The notes: generated by a model not told the origin, from the letters alone. A stretch of 64,000 bases of DNA from Amoebophrya sp. A120 (GCA_905178155.1 CAJINV010000012.1:115389-179388); one strand, 5' to 3'; positions 42,201 through 57,200 are shown, numbered from the stretch's first letter. A program made the numbers and translations.

Positions 42201-45200
42201 GGAAATCAAAGCTGGCTCCTGCCCGCTTGTATCGTGAGAAAAAAGTGTTATTTCGCTGTAAAGTTGCAATGCAGAAAATGCATCTCACAAGTGTTTGTCT
42301 TGCTACACATGCAAGACAGTGGGTTTTATTTACCTGCGTTTTCTCTTAGGAGCCTGGCATGGCAAGTTTTCGCTGTCATGTAGAACATCAAACTTGTGAC
42401 GCTGATGCAAAACCTGCAAAATCCTTACTGTGGAAAAACACTTTTTTCTTAGGATAGCTTGTTTCCGAAAAATAATGCTGCCTGGAGGAAAGTGACTGTC
42501 TCACCTCTTGTAGAAGGGTTTGTTGAGAAGCTTCAAGTTGTACATTAGCATCGTGTAGTCCACCGTCCTCTTCCAGCTCGGAGTCGGTTTCATTTTGCGG
42601 AAGAACATTTGATGATGTTTCACGACGACCAATAGAGTGGTTGTGCGTCCGACCCGAATTAACCGTCGGCGGTTGTTCAACATGATGAGCCTCGTCGATT
42701 ATATCAGAGCCTTGCATGTTGAAAACCCCGAAAGGCGAACTGCTAGTACTCCTTGATGCTGGTTCTGGTCCAACTCGCTGCCTCTCCTCCTGCAACATAA
42801 TCGGTTTCTGAATGTTGTGGTCAAACAGATCCGCTACCTGCACGTCCACCCGTCCCATCTCTCGGCCCGGTTTGAGCCGCCAGGTCAACGGGTTTTGCTC
42901 CGGGTCGGCGTTGCGAATGGTCTCCAACATCTCCTCATAGCTCCGTTTTCGCAGCTTCTTGATCTGCCGCATTCTCGCTCTTTTTGCTCGCTTCTGCTGC
43001 TCGGTCTCCTTGAAGGAGGCCATCCGCATCAACGCCGAAGGGCGCCTCTGACTTTTAATATTGCCGTTTGAAAATATTCCAGCAGTAGTAGATAACCCAG
43101 CACCACCCCAGAAGCTGCCAGTCCCGGTTAACAACCGTTTGGCTTTGGAGAAGAAGCTGGTACTTGTTGTTGAAAGAGACCATGTGGAGGCAACTGCACC
43201 GCCCTCGTCTTCATCCGAAAAATTATCAGCGTCGTCGTCCTCGTCCTCGGGTTCTTGTTGGTCCAAGGAGAAAAAATCCCGCACGAGCAGCTCGTAGTGC
43301 TTGTTGTCAATCTCCGAAAACCAGAATTGCTCCGAGTAAACCTCGGGCGGCCGGGTCTGCAGTTTCAGCGCGGTGATGACCGTATCAAATGCAAAAGTGT
43401 CTGGGTCTGGAAGATGAATGCGTGCTTTGTCATGCTGCTTTTCCATGACCCATGAGGTCTGGAATGCAGGACCTAGCATGACAGATTCTGCGAGACCTTT
43501 GCCTTTCTAATGCCTATCCTGCGTGACAAACTACCTCCCGACTTGGTCAAAACTGGACGACTTTTGGTAATCATGCAACACAGATTTGCGCATGCTGCAG
43601 ATTTAGCATGACAAGTCGCAATCTTCCAGACCCAGACATTTTTACATTTGATAGACCGAGGTGAGCAGCGAGTCGTACATTGGGTCGGTCTTGACGCCGC
43701 TACCCAGCATCCACGAATGGTAGTTATCCGTGTTGATCATGAAGCACGCGTTCAACACGGTGTTTGTCGTGAAAAACACTGTGAAAGGGAGACAAGAGAA
43801 GGCAATCGCGAGGAAGAGAGAGCAACTTTCCCGAAGTTGCGGTGACCGTGGTGGGCGTCGAGGACCATTTCCCGGCTCTACTAGTCCTCTCGTAGATAAT
43901 GCAGTTGATTCTTGTAGCTCGTAAAAATTTTCTGCTGCAACTGGTTCTTCCTTCGAGCGAGTGTTTTGATTTGAGGTTGACCTCGGAGGGGACCACAGTA
44001 ATGCTAGAGCACTGGAGGTACATGTCGAATCCTTCTTCGGGTTCATCTTCTGACTTTTCGTTTTATTGTTGTTCATCCTGGACATAATTGCAAATATAAC
44101 CCGCCTGAAGCCCGCAATTCCACTTTTCCAAAATGAAACGAACTCCGGCCAAAACCCGCGAAAAAAGTTCACGTTGCGCTGCTTGCCGAAGTCGGAAAAC
44201 CGGAGGAGAATCGAAACCGCGAGAACGAAAAAGCCGTAGAAGCAGGCAATCACGTATCCACAAAGAATAAACACCCATCCCCATCCAATTTGTCATGCAA
44301 AGCAGGCATCAAAAGCGGTACCTGTCATGCAAACAATGGATGGGGATGAATGCTTTTTTCTGAATATCACGCCCGACCCCACCATGCCAGACCGGAAGGT
44401 TGGCTCGGAGTTTTCCAGTTCTAGAGAATAAAGCTTATCCTGTGCAAAAGTATCGCATTCGTAGTAATTGCAGTCATACATTACAAATTTTTTTCCGAAG
44501 GTGCATCCGCATGACAAATTTTATTTCTCATGCTGAGGAAATTTGTATATGCATTTATACGAGTACGATAATCTTGCAATGCATAAAGGTACTTCAGCAC
44601 CAAGTCCGCCCCGGTCCCCGGCCGGAATTGTTCCAGATTCAACACCACCACCAGCATGGCAAGAATGATACCAAGGGAGAATAGAGTAATTCGCAAAAGC
44701 CTGGGCTTCGCGAAAAAGTTCGCGGCCGGGCGGACAGGGTTCAGGCCGGGGTAGGTGTAACAGTGATGTTCATCTACTGCGAGCGATTTTTGATCATGCG
44801 AAGGATCATCTCGTTGCTCCTCATGCCGCCCAGCTAGTACACCAGCAGAAGAATTACCACCATTTTTAGTACGATCTTCTTCATCTCCCGTAATCCTGAT
44901 GAAGTTCCCCGCCGGCTGTGAGCTGAGTAGAATCGTCAAACACCCGACAGAGGGAATCAGCACTTCGAAGCACAGCTGGGAGAGGAAGTGCCAGGTTGAT
45001 AATTCGATCACCTTGAGCAGGTTGAAACAGACCGCGGCGACGCCGACTAGAATCGAAAATTCGAATAGCGATGTCGAAATCGTCAAGCATGTTCGCCCCT
45101 CGCGGATCAATTCTATGAGCGAAAACAGCGACTCTGACTGTGTGCTAAACGAAGCTACCAGCGACTTTTCCCCGTTCGCTAACGCCAACCCCGCGTGGCT

Positions 45201-48200
45201 GGCCAGCATCAAATGCAAATACGTCTGGGTCTGGTATTGCTGAACAAGCATGCCCGTCAATTCTGTGATGCATGTTGTGGAATTGCGCCAGTCCTCTGTC
45301 ATGCAAAAACGCCACTTGTCATGCGGGTTACGCACGACATAACCGCTCAGAAGTTTCTCACGCGGGGCTGCGTATTGGAATCCCTTTCTTTGCGATGCAT
45401 GTATTGGCATCACAAGTTTGGTTTCCAGACCCAGATATATTTTCTTTGCATAGCCCGGAGACTGGCGCAATCGTTCCCGCCATCTCCCACCATGCCCACG
45501 GTGTGCTTCTTCGCTTGGAAATGTTGAATCACGGCGACCTTGCCGCTCGGTGTCATCCGAGCGAAAACTTGAATCCGGGGGAGAATTTTTTCCAGCAATT
45601 CCGGGTCTCTCTCTTGCAACAGCCGGTAGGCAGACTCCGTGAGGCAGAAGACAAACTTGTACCTGTTGTAGATGACTTTCTTGTTTCTACTTTGAGGCTT
45701 AGATTTCGTTTGTGTTTGTTCGAAATGATGATCTTCTGGTTCTTCTAGACGTTTTTCACTATACAACTTTTCGGGTCTTGATTTAGCAGCTGCTTTCGGC
45801 CGCGCAAGAACGTCGACAGCATCCTGTTGAAGATGATCCGCGGCTGTTTTTGGAGCGGGATGAAGTGCTCCTCCAGTCGTGTCGCAAGCTAGTTGCTCTT
45901 TCCGTTCCTCCTGGGCCTGGGCCTGCCCCTGGGGCGGGGTCAGGTCGGGCGTGCTGCCCTGTTCCTCTAAATCTTCTACAGTTGCACCCGTCTGTGCCAT
46001 CAAACGTTGACGTTTTCTTTCCGCTTTTTGCAACCTCTATCCTGAGTAAAAACGTACCCACCCCATAGTCAAAATGGGGAATCGGCTAGACAAATCCACA
46101 AGCTTTGGCTGTTTCGCATGACAAATTTCGACGCGTAGTGTAGTGCTGTTTGAGCTAGTTCAGCAGCATTACAGATCTGGTCTCTCATGCTGATTGGAGC
46201 ATGACAAATTTCAAAACACCATTAGAAAATGCTCCTCATGGGGCTCCGCATGAGAAACATTTTAAGCATGCAGATTTGCATGACAACTACGGTGTGGGGA
46301 CGTTTTTACACAGGATAACCTCAGCCGTTTTCGCAACATCTCCAGCTGCGCCTCGTGCCGCTCGTGCGGAAATTGTTGTAGCGTTTCCTTCTGCTCGTCA
46401 GAAAGCAACTGGTACACCTGCGACGGCAAAAGGGGCTGGAGCTCGTCCACGTGTTCCCCCAGGGGCGTGGCAGCCGCAGCTGTGTCCTGCTCTACAACTT
46501 CAACTGCGCCGGCCGTAGCATCTTCCTCATTTCCCTTCTTCTCCTCTTCTTCGGTGCAGCTGACAACGTTTCCACCCAGTAAGCACAGCGTCTCCTCGTC
46601 TTTCTCCCGCTCGGGACTTGGAATCACGCGGCCGTCTCGTGAAAAAGTCGTGACGGAAGATGTTGTCTTCGGTAGTTGAAGTTGTACTTCTGGTGCGGTT
46701 TTCGTACCAGCCTCGCAGAAGGTCGTGGCCACTCCAGTCGCGTCCTCGGTAAGTGCAGCTGAGTTTGTACGTTGCAAAGTTCTTGAACTGTTTATCTTCC
46801 ACCCCGAACAAGTAGAGTTCTTTGGTGAGGGGAGCAATAAATGCGCATTGGATTTCAGTTGCAGGAAGGGCTCGGGAGCTCCTGACAGGAGCTGCGTGGA
46901 CGTTCCGGGACCCGGGTGCCCGTGAGGCAGGTGGTACCCAACCGAGTAGTCGTTGATGTCCCCTTGCAGCGTCGTTAGACCACTTGCGCAATCCGATAAA
47001 TTCACACCGTCAGACACATGTAGCTGGAAGCTAATATGACTCCAGGGTTCAGCTTCAGTTCCCCTGCCCGTCGAGAGCGTTGAGGCCGGACCGTTAGAAG
47101 TACTTGCGACGTGGCTACCACTGAATGACACTCGTGGTGTCGTTCCTCTTGCTCTTGCCGAATGCAGTTGTGATTGAGTACAACAAGAGTTCACGTCCTG
47201 CTTGTTTTGTTCTTCCTGCTGAAGATTGAAAGTCGTGGGTGCTGGAACTCTCAAAGAGTTTGATGCCGTGCTGTGATTCTTCTTTGAAGACTATCAAAGT
47301 GAGAAAAGCCCCCACCCCCTATCGGACACGAAATTTGTGATGCTGTACTTGAGTACACAAATCGACTTGTATTGCTAGAAGGCCAAGAGAGGCAGCTGCG
47401 GCCTGAATTGCAGGCAGTCTGTCATGCTGTTTCCCACTTCCAGTTGCCTCCTGTCATGCTGGAGCTGCAAGCCTTTCCCACACTAGGCAGCACTACAGTC
47501 CGCATCTTTTGCCTTCTGGCATCAGAAAGCTGATTTGTGGCCACAAATCTGCATCACAGATTTCCGTTTTGATATGGGGAGGGGGGATTTTTCCTTTCGA
47601 TAAAGACCCACTTTCTGGTGTTTCTTTGATGTAGTTCCCATTCCGAAGCAAATCCTCGTCTTGTCCGCACGGGGGCTTATCTGCTGCACTCTTATTCCCC
47701 TCTGCAAGATGAACAGCGTCGAGTTTGCAAGCTGATGTTGAGGGACGCCGAGATAATGCTGTTACTCTAGTACTTTTTCTACTTCTGCGATAGAATCCGG
47801 CGTGTGTTTTCATCTCTGTCAGCTCTGCGATCTTTTTCTCCTTTTGTCTTTTCAGAGCTGCGTTTTTCCTGCTCACTTCCGCAACGGCATCTAAGAGAAT
47901 CTCGTCTTCCGTCTTGAAAACAAGCTTGTGTGTTTTGTCGACCTGTTTCTCAGCATTCCCAGTGGCAAAATCAGATGAAAATTCGAACTTTCCGAACAGA
48001 TCCGCCCGCTGCTTGGCCGAAATCGGGGAAATAAAGTGATTTTTCGTCCTCGCGGTCGTGCTTTTTATTTCCGTGGCTGGCGGTGGCGCGCCGCCAGAGT
48101 TGTGGATAGAACTAGAAGTAGAAGTAGCTTGTTCTTTCTTTTGGTGTACTAGTAGTTCTTGTTCCCCGTTAATATCACTGCCCAAGAAACAGCTCTCAAC

Positions 48201-51200
48201 ATCCACCATAGAAGCAGTTGCTCGACCACTTCCTTCTGTCGTGTAGTCTTCCTTGTAGTGTGATAGAATCGCTTGGTAATTTTCCGGAAAGAAGTCAAGG
48301 ACCGGAGGACAAGCGTTCTTGTCTGCTTGGTTTGGTTTTTGCTCAACTGGTACATCATCGTCATTCATCTTCCCAACATCAGAACCATTACCGTCAGAGG
48401 ACGTTGCTCTATCGGAATGATCCGTGCAGGTAATGGTGATGCCCATTTTCCTATCAAAAGGAAAGGTCCCCCCTCCCCATATCGAAATGGAAATCTGTGA
48501 TGCAGGATTTGCGTACACAAAACGGATTTGTCTTGCGGTACAGGACTGCAGACAGATACAAAGCCCGGAAAGGGGTGGCCTGGGGTACTAGGCGCATAGC
48601 ACGGAGGACGTCTGCCCTACTAGCGTAGCAGCGTTACAAGTCGCCCACGAAATGCAGCGGAAGCCCTGGCCTTGCTCTCTTGCAAGACAGACTGGATTTG
48701 TGACCTCAAATCAGCATCACAAAGTTTGAAAAACACACCATTTCGATATGGGGAGGTGGGATTTTTCCTCACAATATTTCCCGACAGGCGCGAGGAGCTG
48801 CTTCCACACAGCGAGGACCGGGTGCTGAAGATCATGTTCTACATCCGCGTCTTGCTGTTGGCACAGTTCGTCATCCACGTACTCCCAACACAAAGTCGGT
48901 AATGCGACCCGTCCGTCACCAATGTTCTTCTCCTTGGAAGATGAGACTACGTCGCCAGCGAGAAAAACAACTTTTTCGACAACATGATTGACACAATTAT
49001 CACCGGCATGTTGTACCATTTCTGCTCTCTCAACAACGTCGTCCTCGCTGTCTGCTTCCGGAACAACCTCAAGATGTAGTTGTCGTGGGGACGTTCCACT
49101 AGGAATAGAAGGTGGCACTACGACAGCGACGTCATCTTGTTCACCTGTGCAAGAATTTCCTTCTTGTGACTCCTCTTCCGCATTTGTTTTATTCCCTAGC
49201 AAGAACGCCGGGCGGGCGGGAAGTTGTGCAGCTTGATTTTTTCGCGAAAGAAGTTGTAGATCACGACGACCGCCCCGGGCTCCTGCTCTTTTCTCAAGCA
49301 AGCAGACCCTTTGCTCGTCGATTTCTGTGTCGGGGCCCTCTGAAGACTCCTGTAGTTCCTCGTCCGTGCCTAAGTCAAACTGAAAAGTAGTTTTATTCCG
49401 AGAAATAAAGTGTTCGTCTTGGTCTCCGCAACGGAGGTCCCGCGAACGGCTACCGTTACCGTAGGAGGTTTTCATCGTTAACATATTACCGCGAAGAGTG
49501 CGGGTTGTGGGCTGATGTAGTCCACCTCTGGACAGCACGGCGCTATTTTGTACCGACATCAAAGTCGAAGGAACAAGCATCTCGTTTTTTACGATATCTT
49601 GCAGCTGCTTCTGCTCATTCTTGTCGTCTTTTTCGCCACTCCGACGAGTTGTCGTGCCGAAACTTGTAGATACATCCGACATTTTTGATGAACCCGCGGA
49701 CGCAGAAGTTCTTGTCTGTTGGCCACCACTTCCACGGGACGAACTACTACACGCCATTAAGCTCTTTCCTCTATAACAGTGCACAACTCCCCTCCGCCTC
49801 ATTTGTGTAGCTGAACGGCAACACAAGCTGCATCAGCAAGAGTGCCGGTTTTGCATGACAAAAAATCTGCACTGGATTATAGTGCTGTTCCTATTTGGGC
49901 TACCAGAACTTGTCATGCAAACAGTGCCACGATGTAAAGGGTGGATTGGGTATTTTGCACGACAAATGAGGGGGAGGGGGAGTTGTGCACTGTCGTATCC
50001 TCGTCCGCCGCCGCACAACCCGACCCGTTGCGCCACGTGCACTGCCGTGAACAGATTGTCCCCCGTGAGAATCACGGGTCGGATGTTTCCCTGCTTCAGA
50101 ATTTGGATCGCGGCACTCGAATCCGGCTTCAATTCATTTCGGAAGTAAATTAAGCCGAGAAACTGGTTGAGCTTCGCCTCTAACTCCGCCCGGCTGGCCT
50201 TGAACAGGTAGTCTTCTAACAGGGTTTTTTCCTGGTCTCTGTACAGTTTGTGAACCTGCTCCCGCAAATCTTCATCATCTTGTTCCGGAAGATCTTTCTC
50301 CAGGTCGCCACAAGCCTCCAAAACGCCCGCCAGGTGTCTTCTTGCCGGCACCGGAAGCAACTCCGTGGTGAGCTCTCGGCAACCGCCTATCAAATGCAAA
50401 AGTGTCTGGGTCTGGAAGATTGGAACTTGTGATGCTACCTTTGGACTCTACATAAAATCTGTATTGCGTGAACAGCAAAAGAGGTGAAATTTGTGCTACG
50501 CGGAGAGGGCATGCCTCATGCGGTATGAGCATCAGAAAGCCCTCGCAAAATCTCTGATGCTAGGGCATGCATCACAGACCTCATGGGTCATGCAAAATCT
50601 GCATGACAAACTCCTGCATTCTCCCAGACCCAGACGCTTTTGCAATCCATACCGACCGCCAGGACGTAAAAGCCTTCCAACGCGAGTATGACCTGCTCAA
50701 GCATTACAGTCTCAAACGTTGCAGTAGAATTTAAAGATCTGTGATGCAAGAAGTGCATGATCTAGCGAAATCTCATAGGATTGCGCATGACAAGCGCCGG
50801 AGTCTCAAACCGCACTACAATCTGCCGAAATTTGTATTGCAAAAGGTGGAACGCTGTGCGAGTTTGTCATGCTCATCATGCAACACAAGTTCCGGATTCT
50901 GAGATTGTAACGCTTGAGCAGGTCATAGCGAGGTGCTTGGTCTTCTGAAACGCATCCGCGGGAAAAATCATGCCATGGGGCGTGGCAGAAGATAAAATGG
51001 AGCCTTGTACTTCCTGGTACCCCTTTTCCTGTTCTGGCGACGTAGAAGTGGTTAATGACGTCGTGGTGCTCGTGCTGCTCGTCTTCGAGTGATGTTGGAG
51101 CTCTTCACCGGTCTTTTCTACTTCGTGCCTAGTAGACAAAACGCCGACCCTTTCAACATCTTCTACTTCTTGGTCGTCCCCCTCACAGTTCATCTTGTTA

Positions 51201-54200
51201 CCTCCAGAAGCTCTTTTCAATGCGGCCGCCCGGGCCTGTTCGTCGCATTTTTTGTGGATGGCTTCAAAGGACCCCTTAGAGAAGAGGTAATACTTGGACG
51301 ATACTGAACTATTTTTGTGCAGCTTGTTCATCTTCCCAACAGTTTCATTTTTGAGTAGATCCGATGAAGAACAAGAAGATGCTCCTGCTGGAGGTGCCTC
51401 CACGACTACCTCAACAATCACCGACTGCAACTGCAATTTTTGGTCAAACTCGAATTGCCGGATGGTGCGGAATCTAGTTACAGCACTGGTTTTATTTGCA
51501 GCTTCTTCAGCACCAATCGATGTTTCATCTCCGAACTGACTGGTGCGCCCGTTCTTTTGAGCGGTCGTGGAACCAGACGACTTATTTTTTGCTGCTGTTT
51601 TTGCTTGCGGCAGTTTACCTTTACGGGAAGATGTTGAGCGAGACGAGGCAGTAGAACGTGTGGTCCTCGCACCATGGCGACGACCAGCCGAAGTAGAGGA
51701 ACGGCACTTATTCTGTGGTGGAGCTGCCTTATTTCGTACTAAATCTGATTGATCTTGTCCTGTCGAGAAGAAATATTCTACGACATTCTGGCTACACACC
51801 GTGGTCTCGGGCTCGCGGATCACTATGTCGTTGGGGTCCCGCCACGGCCTTCGTGCGAAGGTATTGTCTTCTCGCATCCTCTTCCACGAACGGCAATGTC
51901 TGCTCCTGCTCTTGTTTTTCCAAGATGAACAACCTACAGCAGGGCTGTTCTTTTTAGAACTGGAGGACAGTTGACGGCCGTTTGCTAGTGTAGCAACTCC
52001 GCCTGCTGGTGCAGATTCCGGGGAATGAGATCGTCCGGCGTCTGCGTCACCCTCATCATCTTCGTGTAAATTAGCTAGCGGGGGAGAAGTTAACGGGCCC
52101 GTTCTTGTAGTTCCTCGTCGAGGAATATTAGTGTTGCCGTGTCTGGGCGTATCAACGTGCCCTTTCGTCATTCTCATTTTGTCAGGCATGGCGGACGGTT
52201 TGATATTTCCACCAAATAAAGACAACGTAAGTGGTCGTGGCGGCAGTAGCTTTGCGGGTCGTTGGTTTTCGCCTTGCTCCTGGTTGTCGAGACTGTTTTT
52301 TGTACTCGTTCCTCCTGGCAGCTTATTCCCTACTGTCTCCTCCGCGTCCACCTCGCCTGCAGGTCCGCCGTCAGAGGAGTAAGATTTCAGCCGGAGCTTC
52401 GGCCGCGGCTTCGGTGGTAAGTTAGTAGAAAAATTTTTGTCCTCGCGACGAGCCGAAACTGCGCTCGGCGTGTCGAGGGTGTTATAGGCCGCCACAACGT
52501 CGTCTACCGCTTGATCTACCACGCCTTCTTCGTTCGGTTCTTTCGAGAGTATACTACCAACGACGTTTTCCTCACCAATCAACGGCAGGAGCTCCGTTTC
52601 CTGCTCTATTCTTGGAATCGTCGGGGATGTCTCGTCACCCGGCGGCGTTTGAATTTGATGCTCGTTATGCATTGCAAATGCCTCAAGATGAGCCTCGTTC
52701 TTCTTGGAAGCATTATCCTGATCAAGATCATGAACATGATCATCTCCGGCTGGTACTTCTCTCGTAGCAGCCTCTCCTAGAGCATTGTGCTTTTCTCCTG
52801 TCGAAGTTGACTCTTGCGCTGGCCGCGAATGGCCTGGGCGGGGGCCAGTGGTTGTAGACGGTTCCAGGTCTATTTCTGAACTCGGCGCGCGGCGGGGGCC
52901 CTTTGATGTGTATTTATTTTTCATTTCAAATTTTTCATTTTTGTGCAAATTGGAGTTTGTGCTTTTATAGAACTCCGCTCAACAAACAACCCCAGAAGTA
53001 GTGTCGTGTGTTTCGTAAATGATTTCCAACAACAACCTCCGCGCTTTAATAAATTTCTACCTGCTGCTTCTCCAGATCAGTCTCTGCAGTTTCCTGCCTC
53101 CGTTTGCTGTCAGTTTCGATTTCTTTTCTGCCACCTGGTAAGCTTGTAGTTCGAGTTCCAGCAGGAGCTTCAACAGGAACTTTTCTCGGCAGATGATGAA
53201 CATCGTCAAACGAGTACGATTCGAGTCGGTGCTTGGACATGCGGGGAGAAAATGTAAATGGTTGCGGATGGGAATCGACGGATGACGGATGCGGATAGGA
53301 ATCGACGGGTGCAGCGGGGAGATGCTGGATGCGAAAAGAGTCCCGATCTTCTAAACTTGGCGTCCGATTGCTCGCTCGGGACCACGGGGTCCAGTCGGAT
53401 GGTGCTCCGCCAGGGTATGCATTCCAAAAGTATCGTACTAGTACAAACTGCATCACAAATTTTTTCAAGATCTCGCCCAACAAAAGTCGGACCATTATTC
53501 AAGTAATGCCCCCAAAAACCATGCATGCATCCCCCCCCTCCCCCCCATTACTCAGTGCAGGGAAAAGGTGGCCCGCGCCTCTGTTCCCTCCACGGTATGG
53601 TGGTGGTTTGGATATTTCTTTCTGTATTCGTCGCGGCCCTTCGCGAAGCGGTTCCGCGGCGGTACGCCTCTCACAAATAGTATACCTGATCGCGGCCAAA
53701 ACCCCAGAGCAATGGCCCTCATCGCAGCGAGAAAAAACAAAGAAAGAAACTCGCGCGCGTCGTGCACTTCTTAAAAAAGAAGGCCGCGCCTTCCTCAGCC
53801 ACACAAAATTTTTGGCTTGGCGCGGCGCTGCGCGCCGCGCATTTGTTTTGTTTTTCTTCACCCGACAGGTTATACGGGCGTGCAGAATTTTCGTGAGAGA
53901 GGAAAAAAGCGACGGCGGGGCGTGCTCGCCGTCTCACTTCAGCCAGAATTTGTCTTGTTGTTCAATTTGCAACTTGTCACGCACTTGCTATTGAAATGGC
54001 TATTAGTGCTTCAACTTTCCACCAGGGTGCTGAAGTACCCATCTCAATAGCCGCTGCGTGACACGTTGCAAACTGAAGCTGGGCAACAACGCAAATTGTT
54101 GAAGTGCCCACTTCAACAATTTGCACAACACGAATTGCTGAAGTGGCTACTTCAACAATTTGCACAACGCAAATTGTTGATCGTGCAGCTTTCAACAAAA

Positions 54201-57200
54201 CTGTCACGCAGTTTTCACGTCTGAGCGAAAACTGTATGACAAATCTCCATGTTGGAAATTTGTCATGTAAAACGCATCAAATTGCATGACAAATTTCCAC
54301 GTTGGAGAATTTGTCATGCAAAACGCATCAAATTGCTGAGCCTGAATTTGAAATGGCTATCTCCCTCATTGCAGGACAGTTGAAGTGGAAACTTCAGCTT
54401 TCCCTCATCGAAGGAAAGTTGAAGTGGCTATCTCAACGCTCCTCCATGCAGGAAAGTTGAAGGAGCCGCTTCAGCAACCTTCGCACCTCTTTCGTCCTTC
54501 ATTTCTACATGACAAATTTCCAAACTTGGAAACTTGGCATCCATAAATGAAGGACCACAGAATGAAAGCCAAAGTTGTTGAAGTGGCCACTTCGGCTTTT
54601 CCTCCATCGGAGATCGGAAAGTTTAAGTGGCCGCTTCGTCAACAGTTTGTTTGCCCCTCATTTCTGCATCGCACATTGCCAATCATGGTGGCAATTTGTA
54701 TAAGCTGAAACGAAGGACAAAGGAAAGCGCTTCCTTTGTCCTTCGAAAGTTCCGGCTCCCGCTCGTGGGAGAACGAAAAAGCTGTGATCTGAGTAAAGAT
54801 TTTACTCAGGTCCGGCGGCCTAAGTAAAACTTTTACTCAGGTCCGATGGCCTGAGTAAAATCTTCACTCAGGAGGAGCAGGGCCATGCCTAAAAAATTGC
54901 TCGCGAGCGGTCGGGATGAGAAAAACCCGCTTGAAAATGAAAAAAACATTTGGAATTTCTAAGCGGCTTTCTGTTCAGAAACTTGCTCGCGAAAGATTCT
55001 TCTCGACGCAGTCCATGGAGAAAAGCCCGGCCGGATATTCAAAGAGTATATTTGAATTTCCCAGGCGGTTTTTCTTCACCCGCAGGTCCGGTGGCCTGAG
55101 TAAAGCTTTTATTCCGGTCGCGTTTCCATTGTCCTTCGTTTCTGCATTCGTAATGCAGGAACGTAGGAGAAAACAGGGGCCACGTCAACTTTCCTCAGAT
55201 GGAAGAAAGTTGAAATGGCCACTGGCTGCAGCTGCTTCGTGCTTCTTTTGCTCCTCATTTCTGCACCACAAGCGTCCAACTTTGGAAAATTGCAACGCAG
55301 AAGTGAAGGAGCACTAGGACAACAGAGAGGCAAAATAGTTGAAGCGATCAACTCAGCGACGCGGTGGATCGGCGACCGGTGCGTGATGGAGGAGAACGAA
55401 GACGATAGGACGGCTCGGCGCAGGTTGTCACCGGTTTGAGTAATGCCCAAAAACCATGGACGCATCCCCCCCCTCCCCCCCCATTACTTGAATAATGGTC
55501 CGACTTTTGTTGGACAAGATCCAAGAAGAAAAATGGAATTTGTAATGCTGATTTACCTAAAAGGGGATATTTGTCATGCATGATCGCAATTGCTACGAGT
55601 GCGATCATACTTTTGCACAGGATACAGGGGCATTCTTGCCCGAATTATGCAGACGGCCAGCAGGCGGCGGGACCGGGAGCTGGAGTAATCCTGGCATAGA
55701 GTCGACGCGTACAGTGCCCGTCATCTTCGGCAGAAGTTGTCCGCTTGACGTTGATACCCGCCTCAGGCTTGCATTCATCTCCTATCAGAAGGAAAAACTC
55801 CACCTCCCCATATTGAAAAGGTATGCTTCCGAAAGTTTGCGTTGCTGATTTGAGGTCACAGATCCTATCTGTCTTGCACGAAGACAAGGGCAGAGGCTTC
55901 CGCCCCATTATGCAAGCGATTTGTCATGCTGTTGGACCTACAGAGGAGCTGTTTGCCATGCGGAACAACTAGACACATACGGCCCTACCTAGCCTGGGGA
56001 TCTGGCTGCAATGCCTCTCTGCAATACACAGCTGATTTGTGTACACACGTTCAGCATCAGAAGTTCCGCTTTGATATGGGGAGGGGGGATTTTTCATTTT
56101 GATATCTCCTCGTCCGCGAGCTCACCGCCGGCAATAAAGTTGCGGCAAGATGATGAACCTTGCTGGTTTTCAATATTATTTCCCGTAGTTCTAGTTGTAT
56201 TCCTTTCCCCGCGCAACACGGGGGACGTGGCGAAACTTTCGAGCTGCCAGTCGAGTAGCACCGGATTGCTTATCCTGTGCAAAAGTATCGCACTCGTACT
56301 AATCGCAGTCATGCAAGACAAGTTTCTTTTTCAAGCTAAATCAGCATAAGAAATTCCATTTGTCATGCTGAGCTAATTTGTATTGATAGTCATATCTACA
56401 AGATCTTTGCAAGACTTGCGAAAAATTCAAAATGCTCAAGAGTTCAAGAGTTCAGTGCATCTTTTGAGTTCGGTTCACCCTTTGAGCTCAGTTCACCATT
56501 TGAGTTCAGTTCACAACTTGAGTTCAATTCACTATTTAAATTCAGATATCTCCAAGTCATAATCTCATATTCAAAAGATTCGAATCTCAATTCTCAATCT
56601 CAAATCATAATCGAGTCATCTTCTCAAAAATCGCAACTTCTTATCTCATGTTGGAATCATCAACGTCTTATCCTATCTTAAAAATAAAATTATAATCTTC
56701 TCAAAGTCATAGTCTCAATCTTCATAATTGAATCGACAAGCCTTCATCAAGATGTGAGTCTTCATCTCAAAAGTCATAAATTTAGATCTTGAAGCTTTAA
56801 TCTTATATCTAAAAACTATTCATATTACAGATCGGGGCGCAGTATCATCATATCGCAAGGGCGGGGGGGGCGCGGGGGGGGGCGAGGGCCCCCCGCATGT
56901 AAGTCTTCATCTCAAGAATAAAAATCACTCATACAGATTGAGGCGCAATATCATCACATCGAAAGGGCGGGGGGGGGCGGGGGGGGGCGAGGGCCCCCCG
57001 CATGTAAGTCTTCATCTCAAAAATAAAAATCATTCATACAGATTGAGGCGCAATATCATCACATCGAAAGGGCGGGGGGGGGCGCGGGGGGGGGCGAGGG
57101 CCCCCCGCATGTAAGTCTTCATCTCAAAAATAAATATCATTCATACAGATTGAGGCGCAATATCATCACATCGAAAGGGCGGGGGGGGGCGCGCCAAGAT

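Noticed and set aside
52924-52948. Start codon of a separate gene at MKNKYTSKG
   Set aside because: The encoded product would begin in the middle of the ATPase N-domain, and a frame-consistent GT-AG intron (53060-52901) joins it to upstream exons.
53046-53061. Stop codon after EKQQVEIY as the end of an upstream gene
   Set aside because: CAGCAG-GTAGAA is a good donor in phase with the next exon, and N-domain motifs occur on both sides.
53499-53994. Overlapping frames on both strands around 53.5-54.0 kb as genes
   Set aside because: They lie inside the nested element, overlap on opposite strands and have no motif.
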